From positions 17,778,001 through 17,842,000 of the forward strand of contig CM057844.1 of the NCBI GenBank assembly GCA_030068075.1: DNA of 64,000 nt. Reading direction: 5' to 3'. Each line of letters starts with the position of its first letter. Within the stretch, counting starts at the first letter, position 1. Source of the stretch: Paguma larvata (Eukaryota > Chordata > Mammalia > Carnivora > Viverridae). Of the stretch, positions 22,076 through 31,995 are shown piece after piece. The notes below the pieces were generated by a model, which was not told where the DNA came from, did no database searches, and was given only the letters and a program-made list of their open reading frames with translations. The position numbers and the translations under genes are program-made.

Positions 22076-22280
22076 CAAAACTCAAAAAACAAACAAAAAA
22101 ACCCAACTGGAAATGTATACACTAGATGTTAATAATGGTTATCCTGGGTAAGAAGAGTATGGTAATTTTTATGTCCTTAATTGTACACATCTTAATGTTC
22201 TAAAACTTTTACACTGAACATGTTTTACATTTGTAATGTAAATGAAATGTATTACAATTGTAATGGAGAAAAAATAAGTA

Positions 22281-22505
22281 GGGGCACCTGTGTGGCTCAG
22301 TCAGTTAAGTGTCCGACTCTTGGTTTTGGCTCAGGTCATGATTTCATAGTCTCATGTGGGGTTCAAGCCCCACATCAGGCTCTGCACTGACAGTGCAGAC
22401 CCTGCTTGGGATTCTCTCTCTCTTCCTCTTTCTCTGCCAGTCCCCCACTCGCATGTGTGCCCGCAAGCTCTCTCTCTCTCAAACTAAACTTTAAAAAGAA
22501 AAGAT
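22281..22505 (+). mobile_element. CAN-SINE, full length
   Basis: GGGGCACCTGTGTGGCTCAGTC head with A and B boxes, AGGCTCTGCACTGACAGTGC body, CT tract and AAACTAAACTTTAAAAAG tail. Weak flanking repeat AAAATAAGTA / AAAATATGTA (22271-22280, 22506-22515). Confidence 0.95.
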
Positions 22506-22579
22506 AAAATATGTACTATGTTTTAAAAGCCTGTTTTAAGAGTGCCACAAATAAATCTTTTAAAAAAACAAATAACAAA

Positions 22580-22890
22580 CAAAAAGCAGAATCACTCTCA
22601 TAAATACAGAGAACAAACTGATGGTTGCCAGAGAGGATGGGGGTGGGGGGGATGGGCAAAATGAGTGCAGGGGACTGGGAGATACGGGCTTCCAGTTATG
22701 GAATAAGTCAAGAGAATAAATGGCAGAGTGTAAGGAATATAGTCAATTTTTTAGTAGCATTGTATGGTGACGGATGGTAGTATACTTGTGGACAGCCTAG
22801 CATAATGTATAAAAAAATAACTCTATTGTACACCTGAAACTAATGTAACATTGTGTGTCAACGATACTCATATAAAAAAAATTGTTGAAA
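22580..22890 (+). mobile_element. L1 3'UTR fragment (older L1)
   Basis: ACAGAGAACAAACTGATGGTTGCCAGAG, a G-rich run, then GTATACTTGTGGACAGC and CTCTATTGTACACCTGAAACTAATGTAACATTGTGTGTCAA are typical of an L1 3'UTR and end in A-rich sequence. Confidence 0.85.
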
Positions 22891-23035
22891 AAAAAGAGTG
22901 CCACAAATCACACCACCACTCAAATTCTGTCTTCTTAGAGCAGTTGGTATTTTGTATTTACTTTATCCATACTACTGTTAATATGAATAGTACTACAAAA
23001 GTATTATGTACAATTTTTTACATTAAATATATTTG

Positions 23036-23332
23036 TTTTTAATTTTATTGAGAAATATTTCATATATAAAATTCATCCATTTCAAGTGTACAATGTAATG
23101 ATTTTTTGTAACTTTACCAAATGATACAACTTTTACCATAGGTCAGTTTTGGAACATTTCATCTCCCCATGAGACCCTCATCTCCAATTATAATTAATAC
23201 CTGTTCCCTACACACATCCCAGCCTCAGGCAACCATTAATCTACTTGTTGTAGCTATCATTTTGACTTTTATGGGTATTTTATATAAATGGAATCGTATA
23301 GTATGATGACTGTTTCTTTTCTTTCATTACAC
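23036..23332 (-). mobile_element. Old L1 3' end (antisense), left part
   Basis: TTATTGAGAAATATTTCATATATAAAATTCATCCATTTCAAGTGTACAATG, CATCTCC...CCAGCCTCAGGCAACCATTAATCTAC and TATAAATGGAATCGTATAGTATG are the antisense 3' end of an old L1M-type element. It is split at about 23332 by L1-C and resumes at 25441. Confidence 0.8.
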
Positions 23333-23333
23333 G

Positions 23334-23892
23334 TGTTTTTGTTGATTTTGAAGGAAGTTCTCTGTGCCTCTTAGACTTGAATGCCTGTTTTCTTCCCCAG
23401 ATTGGAGAAAATCTCAGCTATAATTTGTTCCAAAAAACCTTCTGCCCCTTCTTCCTACTCTTCTTCTGAGATGCCTATGATATGGATATTGTTTCATTTC
23501 ATGGAATCACTTAGTTCTCTAGGTCCCCTCTCGTGATCTTGTAATTTCCTTTCCATCTTCTTTATAGCTTCATTATTTTCCATAATTTTATCTTCTATTT
23601 CACCTATTCTCTCCTCTGCTTCTTCAGTACTGGTTGTCACTTTATCCAGTTTGTTTTGCATCTCGGTTATAGCATTTTTTCTTTCATCCTGACTAGTTCT
23701 TGGGTCTTTGATCTTTTCATCAAGGGTTTCTCTGATGTCTTCTGTGCTTTTTTTCAAGCCCAGATAGTAGTCTTATGACTGTTTTTCTAAATTCTTGTTC
23801 AGTTATATTGCTTATATCTGTTTTGAGCAAGTCCCTGACTGTGATTCCTTCTTGACCTTTCTTTTGTGGAGAATTCCTCCATCTTGTCATTT
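23334..23892 (-). pseudogene. L1-C ORF1, 3'-truncated and frameshifted
   Basis: It starts at an ATG near 23890 (MTRWRNSPQKKGQEG). The N-terminal part precedes a coiled-coil segment (frame at 23494-23757, rich in E, K and I: AEERIGEIEDKIMENNEA) that forms the ORF1p trimer in other L1s. A frameshift lies near 23750. The RRM-like part begins and is cut off just after the CACAGAGAACT-type block. About half of ORF1 remains. Confidence 0.85.
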
Positions 23893-24156
23893 TGGCTAGG
23901 TTTCTGTCACTTGCATGTTTTAAAAGCTTATGTTTCCTGAACCTGAGCATACTGCTATATTAAAAAGGGGTTATACACTGTCCAGGACCTGGCACTTCAG
24001 GAAGTGTTTCTAGCGTATGTTGTGTGCAGTTGGCTGTTACATTTTGGGTGTCCTTTCCCACTGGTCAGCCCTCTGCAGAGCTCCTCCTTGCTTGCAATGG
24101 TGGAGTGTTTGGACCTTTAACTAGATGTGCTTTGATTTGTTTTTTGAAGTAACCAA

Positions 24157-24183
24157 GGGAAAAAAGGGGGGTGGGGTAGGGGG
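24157..24183 (+). other. Predicted G-quadruplex motif
   Basis: Four G runs of 3, 6, 4 and 5 are separated by loops of 6, 1 and 2 bases, meeting the simple G3+N1-7 rule. It lies on the strand opposite to L1-C transcription, so the L1-C RNA would be C-rich here. Confidence 0.6.
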
Positions 24184-24214
24184 TGCTGATCCCAAAACTA
24201 GAGAAAAGGAAAGG

Positions 24215-24237
24215 GAACAACAACAACAACAACAACA
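24215..24237. repeat. (CAA)n microsatellite and adjacent purine tract
   Basis: About seven AAC/CAA units followed by A12, then 200 bases of mostly A and G. Frames crossing it (poly-N/poly-K and poly-C/poly-F) are artefacts of the repeat. Confidence 0.9.
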
Positions 24238-25440
24238 AAAAAAAAAAAACAGAGAATCAAAAAACTGTAAGTCTGATTCCAAACAAAAAGAAAGAAAAAA
24301 AAAGAAGAAAAAGAATAAAAAAGCCTGATCCAGAAAGAAGAGAGAGAGAGAAAAAGGAAACGAAAAAAAAAAAAATAAACAAGAAACTATGCTCCTGATT
24401 CTAAAAGAAAAAAAGATGAAGGAAGAAAAAGAAAACAAGAACTGTCCAGTGCATTGGGTGCACAGAGGAGTGCTAGCTAGCTATGCTGGTCTGGAAGAGG
24501 TTCCCTGCCTTGGCTCAGAGTCAGTCTTACTCCATTAAATAAGCAGTTGCCAGGCATCTGGTCGGAGTTTGGTAGAAGCGGGTTCCACCTCCACTGGGGT
24601 CCACTGTGTTGCTCTCTGAAGTCCCACAGTCTTGGTGTTGGGGGAAAAGTGGCACCACTCCAATCTCTCATCCCTGGACTGGGGGTCTCACAACCCCCAC
24701 TGTTCAGGCAACAGGCACAGAACAGCAAGGGCACTCAGCTTGCCCTGTGCGGCAACTCGACTGTTTTTTCTTGGGCGTGCAGCTGGGTTTCAAAACCCAA
24801 AGTCTTAAAGGACCCAGAACCATGAGTATCTGCTCCCCTCCTCCTCCAGAGTAGAGCCTCTCCATCTTGTTGATGAAAGGCTGGCACCTGCAGGGTCTTT
24901 CATCCCCTGGGGAGGCAATAAACCATCTTCCAAAAGTATTCCAGGGAGGGGACTGTTCTCTCTCAGTGAGCCCCAGAAATTGCTACACCAGGCTGTACAT
25001 CCCAGGGCCAGCTCCCTTCTCTCCAGGAGACTTCACCAAGGCTCCACTCTGGACAACATCATGCACTTCCAAAACCTCAGAGTTTGAGTTCCAAAAGCTG
25101 TCTGCCAAAAAGACACTCAGTACTTCTCGCTCCTCTGTCTGTGGTCCAGAGAGGTTTCCTCTTGTGCGAACTGGATGCTTCACTTTCTCAATCCCCCACC
25201 TTTAATCTCTCCATGGAAAGGGTTCCCTCCCCTCTGAGGTACTCCATTTTTTCTCACCCCCAATTCACTTCCACACACCTCACATCTGCCAAGCTGTCTC
25301 TCTCCAACTGTGGAGATCCTTCTGCCAGTCCACGATTCAATTTCCTGGGTGTTTCAAGTAATCTGACCTTGATACAGTTGTGTTTGAGGGATGAGGAAAG
25401 CCCAGGTTCCCCCTACTTCTTCACCATCTTACCTCCTCTC

Positions 25441-25604
25441 CTCTCATTCCACATAATGCTTTTGAGGTTCATCTTAAATATAGCATGTATCAACAGCCCA
25501 TTCCTTTCCATTGGTAAATAAAAATATTCCATTATTTGGATATGTAACATTTTATTTATCTGTTCACCTTCCAGATATTGTTATACTTTATTTATTTTAA
25601 AAAC
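25441..25604 (-). mobile_element. Old L1 3' region (antisense), right part
   Basis: CATAATGCTTTTGAGGTTCATC, GCATGTATCAACAGCCCATTCC and GGTAAATAAAAATATTCCATTATTTGGATATGTAACATTTTATTTATCTG continue the L1 interrupted at 23332, in the right order and orientation. Confidence 0.8.
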
Positions 25605-25815
25605 AAAATTTTTTTTAATGTTTATTTTTGAGAGAGGGAGAGACAGAGCATGAGTGGGGCAGAGGCAGAGAGAGGGAGACACAGAATCGGAAGCAGGCTC
25701 CAGGCTCTGAACTGTCAGCACAGAGTCCTATGTGGGGCTTTGAATTCACGAACCACAAGATCATGACCTGAGCCAAAGTCAGAGGCTTAACTGACTGAGC
25801 CACCCGGTGACCCCT
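25605..25815 (-). mobile_element. CAN-SINE, antisense
   Basis: TTTTTTAATGTTTATTTTTGAGAG, GAAGCAGGCTCCAGGCTCTG, GATCATGACCTGAGCC and GACTGAGCCACCCGGTGACCCC. Complete, moderately diverged. Confidence 0.95.
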
Positions 25816-25984
25816 AATTTATTTATTTATTAATAATATTTATTTTTAATAACACTTTTATTTCTACTACACTGTTTTCCATCTTCCTCTCTCAGTTTTC
25901 ATTATTTGCCAGTGTTATCACTCCTAGAACAAAATGTCCAGTAAGTTGATTCTTTTCCAGGGCTTTTGGAGAGGAACTGAGGAT

Positions 25985-26813
25985 TGTTGGGAGCCATTTT
26001 GGGCTCACAGGTTGAAACCCCTCCCTGTGTGGAAAAGGCGGTTGAGGCAAAGCTCCCACTAGCCAAAATGGCGCCTAGTCTTACCTCCTTCTAAATAATT
26101 TTTCAGGCTTGGATTTCTTGAGCTACTCTCCTTGGCCCCAAGGAATGTAATGCTCTTTTGTTTTATGGCATTTAGATAAAAGGGAAGGACCTGGAGCACA
26201 TGCTTTGATGGATTACATCTGAATGAGAGTAGCCTGACCAAAAGTAATCTTAAAGTTGCATCTTGGGGATGGGTTGCATAAATTGATAGCAGTTATGAGC
26301 TGGCTGGATATTGGTGTGATTGTGTAAACGTTAGGCTCCTATTAGGTAAATTCACTCATTCACAAGTAAAGGACAAGCATTGGGAATTTTGTCCTTGCCA
26401 GATGGGTTGCACCTCCCCCATTGTAGTTGGATGAATAGGCAGAATGACTCCTGGCCTGTTTATAGATAATCAACATAGGCAGGCCGAGGTAACGCCCTGT
26501 TCTCTCCCCCTGCCTTAAATTTATATGCTAATTAACTTAAAAACAACTTCCAAGATTGAGGAAATCTCTGCTTTACTGATAAAAAACACATTATTGTTAA
26601 AACTATGCTTACTGATGGGATGTCACTCATTGCTGTAATGTCACTCACTACTTCTAAATAAAGACACTGAGACCAGTATGGCAGAGAGAGGTGCCAGACT
26701 AGCCAGAGATGCCTGCTTGGTGATCAGACCACATCTCATGCCACTCTTGTTCCTTTCGCCTAACTGTCCATCTTTGGGGACCCACTGGACTCAGCCGGAC
26801 CTGGACCCCGGCA
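25985..26813 (+). mobile_element. Solo LTR of a class II (ERVK/betaretrovirus-like) endogenous retrovirus
   Basis: The 829-base unit starts TGTTGGGAGCCATTTTGGGC and ends ACCTGGACCCCGGCA, with TG/CA termini. The opening TGTTGGGAGCC resembles class II (IAP-like) LTRs. A CTAAATAAAG poly(A) signal (AATAAA at 26657-26662) lies 150 bases before the 3' end, and an AT-rich TTAAATTTATATGC (about 26515) could be the TATA region. Flanking six-base repeats GAGGAT (25979-25984) and GAGGAC (26814-26819) match 5 of 6; class II elements duplicate 6 bases. No gag, pol or env sequence is present. The class is inferred from the termini and TSD length. Confidence 0.75.
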
Positions 26814-27075
26814 GAGGACTGCCGATAACTAGAACCAGTTTGCTAGTCACATGAATGAGCCATCTTGGAGGCAGATCTTCAAGCCCCAGTTAATTCCCGT
26901 TGACCTCTTGACCACAGTTTCATGAGAGACTCTGAGCCAGAGCCACCTCGCTAACGGTGCACTCAAATTCCTGGCCCACAGAAAAAAATGTGAGATAATA
27001 AATATGTGTTATTGTTTTAAGCCACCTAAGTTTGGGGTAATTTGTTATGTAGCAATAGATGGCAGATAGAAATCA
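26814..27075 (+). mobile_element. MaLR-type LTR, 3' part (MLT1-like)
   Basis: CATGAATGAGCCATCTTGGAGGCAGATCTTCAAGCCCCAG, TCATGAGAGACTCTGAGCCAGAGCCACC, ATGTGAGATAATAAATATGTG and TTTTAAGCCACCTAAGTTTGGGGTAATTTGTTATGTAGCAATAGATGGCAGA follow the 3' half of an old MLT1-like LTR, with poly(A) signal. The class II LTR at 25985-26813 abuts it and may have inserted into it, but I cannot identify its 5' half with confidence. Confidence 0.6.
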
Positions 27076-27579
27076 GATGGCCTTCGGTATTCCAGAAATC
27101 AACCATAAACTTCGGTTTGTTTCTGTCTTCCTATATCCTTCCCCATCTACTTTCAGCAACTTTATGAATTTATTCCTTTAGTATTTCACTGCCATTTTAA
27201 CAGGTTTGGGGAAGAGATCTGAATATTTGCATGCAGTCTACCATCTTATATCAGACCTCAGACTATTTTGTGTGAAATGATGAACATTTTTCTAAATGAA
27301 TCTTGAAAAAAACTGCTTAGGGGTGGGGAGAACCACCATTCTCCCCCATACCATAGTTGTTGATCACAATCTGTCCTTTTGTACTTGACAGCAACCTACT
27401 TTCCTGGAAAGATAAGAACGTTTGTTAAAATTCCAGAAGAAGTTGGAAAGGAACAACCATGTGTACATGAAAATAACCTGGGGAACTTATCTCAAATGCA
27501 GATTTCCATACGTATTCACAAAGATTCTAAGTGGGGCATTTTTTTGTGTGTGTTTGTAAATGAGCACCATAGGTAATGG
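27076..27579. other. Unassigned DNA
   Basis: A short hAT-MITE-like block (about 27465-27530, ACCTGGGGAACTTATCTCAAATGCAGATTTCC) is the only recognisable motif. Confidence 0.4.
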
Positions 27580-27920
27580 AAAAGAACAATGAATGGAATA
27601 GAAGAAGCAGTCCAGAAATAGATCAAAATAACCATAGAAATTAAATACATGATGAAGATGCCATCTTAAATCACTAAAAGATGAACTTTTAATAAATGGT
27701 TCTGAGATAACTGGTTTGCTCTTGAGAAAATATAAAAAATTAAATCTTGACCTCATACTGTCCATAAGTATAAACTACAATTACTATCAAATGATGGATC
27801 TAATATAAAAAATGAAATTTTTGGTCCAAGTTTTAGAAATTTGCATTGGTAAATTCCTCTATAACCTACCTATAGGAAAAGGTTTTCTGATTATCACTAA
27901 AATCTAGATGCAATAAAAAC
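27580..27920 (+). mobile_element. Old L1 ORF2 fragment
   Basis: AAATGGTTCTGAGATAACTGG, AAATCTTGACCTCATACTGTCC...AAACTACAATTACTATCAAATGATGGATC and TTTAGAAATTTGCATTGG parallel the ORF2 region just upstream of the C-terminal domain in old L1M elements. Heavily mutated. Confidence 0.6.
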
Positions 27921-28954
27921 ACCCAAATGATTATTTTACAGGTAGTCCTCAGATGTGATACAGAAAGACATCATGCATACATGTGGCTGAGAAAATATGT
28001 TTTTGTATCATGTCTACTAGGCTTATATGAAAATTTGCATAGAATTTTTATGATATCCATGGTATACTTTTTTTTTGTACAAATGCTTTTTAGTTCTTGA
28101 AAATACAAGGCACAACCTGTCCATTACTTAACTCTTGTCTAGTTTACTTATTAAAATCCCCTAAACATAGCTAGATGGAAAACAGAAGGACAGGGCTTGT
28201 TCAATATTTGCCAAAGTCTGGGATATGGCTTCCTTCTGTGAGTGTTTTCACTATCTGTGAAATTATCTCCTCCCACACCATAAATAGTTTGTTCTATATT
28301 CAAGAGGAGCTTCTGAGTTCTGCCTCATAACTTAGGTTAATATTTCTTACCTCCTCTGAGCAAACATCAGCCTCCAACATAACATAAAACTTGTCACTTG
28401 AATTCATCAACTGGTCCAGAAAACACTGCTCCTCCAACTCCAGTCAATACTCATTAGTAAAAGAATGTAGGTTGGCTTTGTAGCTAAGTATTATTTTCAA
28501 AGCAGTGAATTGTATAGCTTTACATTAAGAATTTAATTACAGTTTACATATGTACTTGGAAGACCTGCCAGATTTCACTTGGCAAACTGGTAACAACATT
28601 AGCACTTAACGTTTTCGTAAAGGAAAGGAAATGTACTTAAAAGTGTTAGGGCTCTAAAATGTTGCTTAGAATCACCAGAGAATTAAATCCAGTATTTATT
28701 TGTATATGCTGTTTATGTGAAAACCAAGTGCTGAATTGTTGAAGAGCTGAATCCACTTACCACACATTGGTAGCACCTAGAATTTCCTCTATTTAGGACT
28801 TTCCACCATGAATATTTAGAGAAACTTCTTGTCCTGTATAATAAAACTAATGATATTTGCCACTGTCCCAGTGCTCACTGTGACAGGACAAATCCCCTCA
28901 GAAATAATTTGGGCTATAAGACAAGCAACTTGTAAATGGTGTGAGGTAAGGATA
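27921..28954. other. Unassigned DNA
   Basis: Nothing recognised in about 1 kb. Confidence 0.45.
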
Positions 28955-29900
28955 CAATTACATTTTCATTTTCCTTATGGTTAACCAATTACCCCAGCAT
29001 CATTCAGTGAATAATTCAAACTTTTCCCACTGATCTCCATCAGCATCTATCTTAAAATTAGAACTTTATAATAAATTTTCCTCCATTGTCTTCACGTTTT
29101 TCCCTCATGTTTATCCTCATACCATGCTGCTCTGTCTAAACTATGTAGTTCTATCATAAATCCTGACATATTAAATGACCGTTCCCCCAATCCCACACTA
29201 CCCACACCACTTTACTTATATTCTTCAGGGTTCTTGGTTATTCTTGGTCTTTTGCTCTTCCGTATAAACTTTAGAACCATCTTGTAAATTTCTATGAAAT
29301 ATCTTTCTGTGTTTTTACTGGAAGTGTACAGGATCTGAAGATAATTTTGGGGAAACTTGACATCTTAAAAATATTAAGTATTCCCTTCGAAAAGCACAGT
29401 ATTTCTCCACTTATTTCATTCCTTTTTAATGCCTCTCAACAAAATTTTATAATGGTCTTCAAACATTAAATTTATATTTAATTCTAGATATTACAGATAG
29501 GTGATAGAGTTAAGGAGATAGATAGGTAATAGACTAGACAGAAAGATAAATAGATAGAATTACTTAGATTTTAAAAATCACCTTTTAAATTTCATTTTCT
29601 ATTGTCTGCAAGTATGTAGATATGCAAATTACTCTTATATATTAATTTGATATCCAACATCTTTGTTAAGCTCTTATCAATTCTAACCATTTTCCAACTG
29701 TTTCTTTTGTATTTTCTTGTAGACATTCATCTGTGGATAATGATAGATTTAGTTCTACCTTTCCAATCTCTATACTTATACCTATCTTCTGTAACTATGC
29801 TTGCCCAGCTGATTTTGCTTAGTATTTACCTAAATATGGATATTTTCCCCATACAAATGCCCTTACAGTTTATGTCATACGTAAGCAATATATTGCTGGA
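28955..29900 (-). mobile_element. Old L1 ORF2 fragment, antisense
   Basis: Antisense ORF2 landmarks in order: AACCAATTACCCCAGCATCATTCAGTGAA, TTATCCTCATACCATGCTGCTCTG, GGTTCTTGGTTATTCTTGGTC, TTGTAAATTTCTATGAAA, TTTGGGGAAACTTGACATCTTAAAAATATTAAGTATTCCC and ATCCAACATCTTTGTTAAGCTC. Typical of L1M at high divergence. The right edge is uncertain. Confidence 0.7.
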
Positions 29901-30166
29901 TACTGTTTTTTTATACAGTCTATTATTTTTTAAAGTGGTTACTAATCTATTTGAGATTTATTACTACCATCTTATTTTGTGCTTCATGTTTTTTATACCT
30001 CTGTGTTTTCTTACCTTCATTACTACTTTTTCCTCATTATATTTTCCCCTTACTTTTTCTCTTTTTCAATGGTTTCCCTAAAAAGCTTGAATATGGGAAT
30101 TTAATGCAATACAAAATAAAGTTAAATCAAAATGAAAACAAAACCCTACAACTGAACATTCCTCTC
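29901..30166. other. AT-rich, possibly more old L1
   Basis: T-rich sequence with no clear landmark. The 80-144 codon frames here are very hydrophobic (F, L, I) because of T-rich codons, not because of a membrane protein that I recognise. Confidence 0.4.
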
Positions 30167-30181
30167 TTGATTATGTTTCTT

Positions 30182-30353
30182 TTCTTTTTTTAGTTTATTT
30201 ATTTATTTTGAGAGAGAGACAGTGCAAGTGGGAGAGAGGCAGAGAGGGAGAGAGAAAGAATCCCAAGCAGGCTCCACACTGACAGCGCAGAGCCCGACCT
30301 GGAGCTCACACGCACTAACCATGACCGAGCCAAAAGCAAGAGTCGGACACCCT
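30182..30353 (-). mobile_element. CAN-SINE, 5'-truncated, perfect 15-base TSD
   Basis: T-rich tail, GAGAGAGAGACAGTGC, CCCAAGCAGGCTCCACACTGACAGCGCAGAGCCCGACC and CAAGAGTCGGACACC. The outermost part of the tRNA head is absent. The direct repeat TTGATTATGTTTCTT lies at 30167-30181 and 30354-30368, exact over 15 bases. Confidence 0.96.
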
Positions 30354-30368
30354 TTGATTATGTTTCTT

Positions 30369-30576
30369 ATTCAATATTTTACTTTTGTCTTATTTTTCTA
30401 ACCTATAAATTAGATATTATTTTTGTTTTTATCGTAAATGTTAGATAAACACACATAGAATATTTTTGGCTTATAACTCCTTATATTTCAGGAGCTTCCA
30501 TTTAAGTTTATTTTTTATTTTTCCTGAAAATATATCTTAGAAATTCTTTAAGTGAGAATCTATAAGTTAACCTGTA
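30369..30576. other. AT-rich unassigned DNA
   Basis: Nothing recognised with confidence; possibly degraded L1. Confidence 0.4.
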
Positions 30577-30813
30577 TTTTTAAAATTCCAGTATATTTAA
30601 CATACAGTGTTATGTTAGTTTCAGATGTACAACACAGTGACTCAACAATTCTATACATTACCTAGTGCTCATCCTGATAAGTGTACTCTTAATCACTTTC
30701 ACCTATTTCATCCATTCCCCACCCTCCTCCTCTCTGGCAACCACCAGTTTGTTCTCTATAGTAAGAGTCTGTTTCTTGGTTTGTCTCTTTTTTCTTCGTT
30801 TGTTTTGTTTCTT

Positions 30814-31045
30814 TTTCATTTTTAAGTTTATTTATTTATTTATTTTGAAAAAGGGAGATAGAGAGACAGAGGAGAGAGTGAGAGCAGGGGAGGGGCAGAG
30901 AGAGAGGGAGAGAGAGAATCCCAAGCAGACTCCACATTGTCAGCACAGAGCCAGACATGGGGCTGGATCTCACGAACTGTGAGATCATGACTTGAGCTGA
31001 ATTCAAGAGTTGGACTCTTAACCAACTGAGCCAACCAAGTGCCCC
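30814..31045 (-). mobile_element. CAN-SINE in L1, perfect 13-base TSD
   Basis: Complete antisense felid SINE (AGTTTATTTATTTATTTATTTTG; CCCAAGCAGACTCCACATTGTC; GAGCCAACCAAGTGCCCC). TGTTTTGTTTCTT occurs at 30801-30813 and 31046-31058. L1 sequence is continuous across it. Confidence 0.96.
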
Positions 31046-31241
31046 TGTTTTGTTTCTTAAATTCCACATAAGTAAAATCATATGGTACTTGTCTTTCTCT
31101 GTCTGACGTATTTTGCTCAGCATTATACTTTCTAGCTCCATCCATGTTATTGCAAATGGCAAGATCTCATTGTTTTTAATGGCTGAGTGATATTCTGTTG
31201 TGTACGTATTGTGTATTCCATTGTGTATGTGTATGTATATA

Positions 31242-31264
31242 TGTGTGTGTGTGTGTGTGTGTGT
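31242..31264. repeat. (TG)n microsatellite in L1
   Basis: TG dinucleotides followed by a degenerate TATATACATATATATG region to about 31325. It sits at the TATA/CA position of the L1 3' region, the same position as the CA tract in L1-A. Confidence 0.9.
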
Positions 31265-31995
31265 ATTCATTGTGTATGTATATATACATATATATGTATA
31301 TATGGGTGTATGTATGTATATACGACATCTTCTTTATCTACCAGTGGACACTTGGGGTGCTTCCATAATTTGGTTATTGTAAACAATGTTGCAATAAATA
31401 CAGGTGTATGTATCTTTTCATATTAGTCTTTTCATATTCTTTGGGTAAATACAGTGGTAGAATTACTGGATCATATGATAATTTTATTTTTAATTTTTTG
31501 TGGAACCTCCTTACCATTTTTCACAGTGGCTATGCCTGTGTGTATTCCCACCAACAGTGGAAGAGGGTTCCTTTTTCTCCACATCCTCATCAAAATTTGT
31601 TTCTCGTGTGTTTTATTTTAGCCATTCTGACAGGTGTCAGGTCATATCTCATTGTGGTTTTGATTTGCATTTCCCTGATGATGAGTGATGTTGAGCATCT
31701 TTTCATGTGTTTGTTAGCCATCTGTATGTCTTCTCTGGAGAAATGCCTGTTTATGTCCTTTGCCCATTTATAACTGGATTTCTTTTTGGCATTGAGTTGT
31801 GTAAATTCTTTATATTTTTTGAATACTAACTCTTTAAAGATATGTCATTTTCAAATATCTTCTCCCATTCCATAAGTTGCTTTTTAGTTTTTCGATGATT
31901 TTGTTTGTTATGTAGAAGCTTTTTATTTTTATATAGTCCCAATAGTAAGTTAACATTTTTTATGTTTATTTTTCCTTTGTCTTTGAGAGGTAGAT

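Larger units (their letters stand above)
23333..25440 (-). mobile_element. L1-C: L1 5' half (5'UTR plus most of ORF1), antisense, nested
   Basis: Read on the minus strand it begins near 25436 with GAGGAGGTAAGATGGTGAAG (L1 5' end with AAGATGG, YY1-like). It continues through a 5'UTR of about 1.55 kb into ORF1, then stops inside ORF1 with no ORF2, 3'UTR or poly(A). The flanks CTTTCATTACAC (23321-23332) and CTCTCATTCCAC (25441-25452) match at 9 of 12 and could be an aged target duplication. Loss of the 3' end is the reverse of normal L1 truncation. Confidence 0.85.
23893..25440 (-). promoter_or_regulatory. L1-C 5'UTR (internal promoter region)
   Basis: About 1.55 kb between the 5' terminus and ORF1. 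It resembles the 5'UTR of L1-B in layout and local sequence. It includes an A-rich/purine tract on the + strand (24215-24440), a (CAA)n run (24215-24237) and a G-run cluster (24157-24183). Frames up to 145 codons here (for example 25084-25521 on +) have no recognised domain. Confidence 0.7.
30577..31995 (-). mobile_element. L1 3' half (antisense), interrupted by a CAN-SINE
   Basis: From left: antisense 3' end (TTAGTTTCAGATGTACAACACAGTGA; CCACCCTCCTCCTCTCTGGCAACCACCAG), the SINE at 30814-31045, then TGTCTTTCTCTGTCTGACGTATTTTGC, TAGCTCCATCCATGTTATTGCAAATGG, a TG microsatellite, and the antisense ORF2 C-terminus (TCCCACCAACAGTGGAAGAGGG; GCCATTCTGACAGGTGTCAGG; TTGCATTTCCCTGATGATGAG). It is 5'-truncated at about 31995. 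Confidence 0.9.

Noticed and set aside
22281..22390. tRNA-like A and B boxes
   Set aside because: They belong to SINE heads, which keep tRNA promoter boxes but cannot fold a full cloverleaf with a proper acceptor stem and anticodon arm. No true tRNA gene was found.
24121..24438. F- and C-rich 105-codon frame
   Set aside because: Produced by the (CAA)n and purine tract of L1-C; low-complexity artefact.
25084..25521. 145-codon + frame
   Set aside because: It is antisense to the L1-C 5'UTR and runs across the insertion edge into the old L1, so it joins two unrelated sequences.
29647..30193. Hydrophobic frames resembling a multi-pass membrane protein
   Set aside because: They lie in T-rich antisense old L1 and AT-rich flank. 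Hydrophobicity follows from TTN and ATN codons. No helix spacing or homology is evident.
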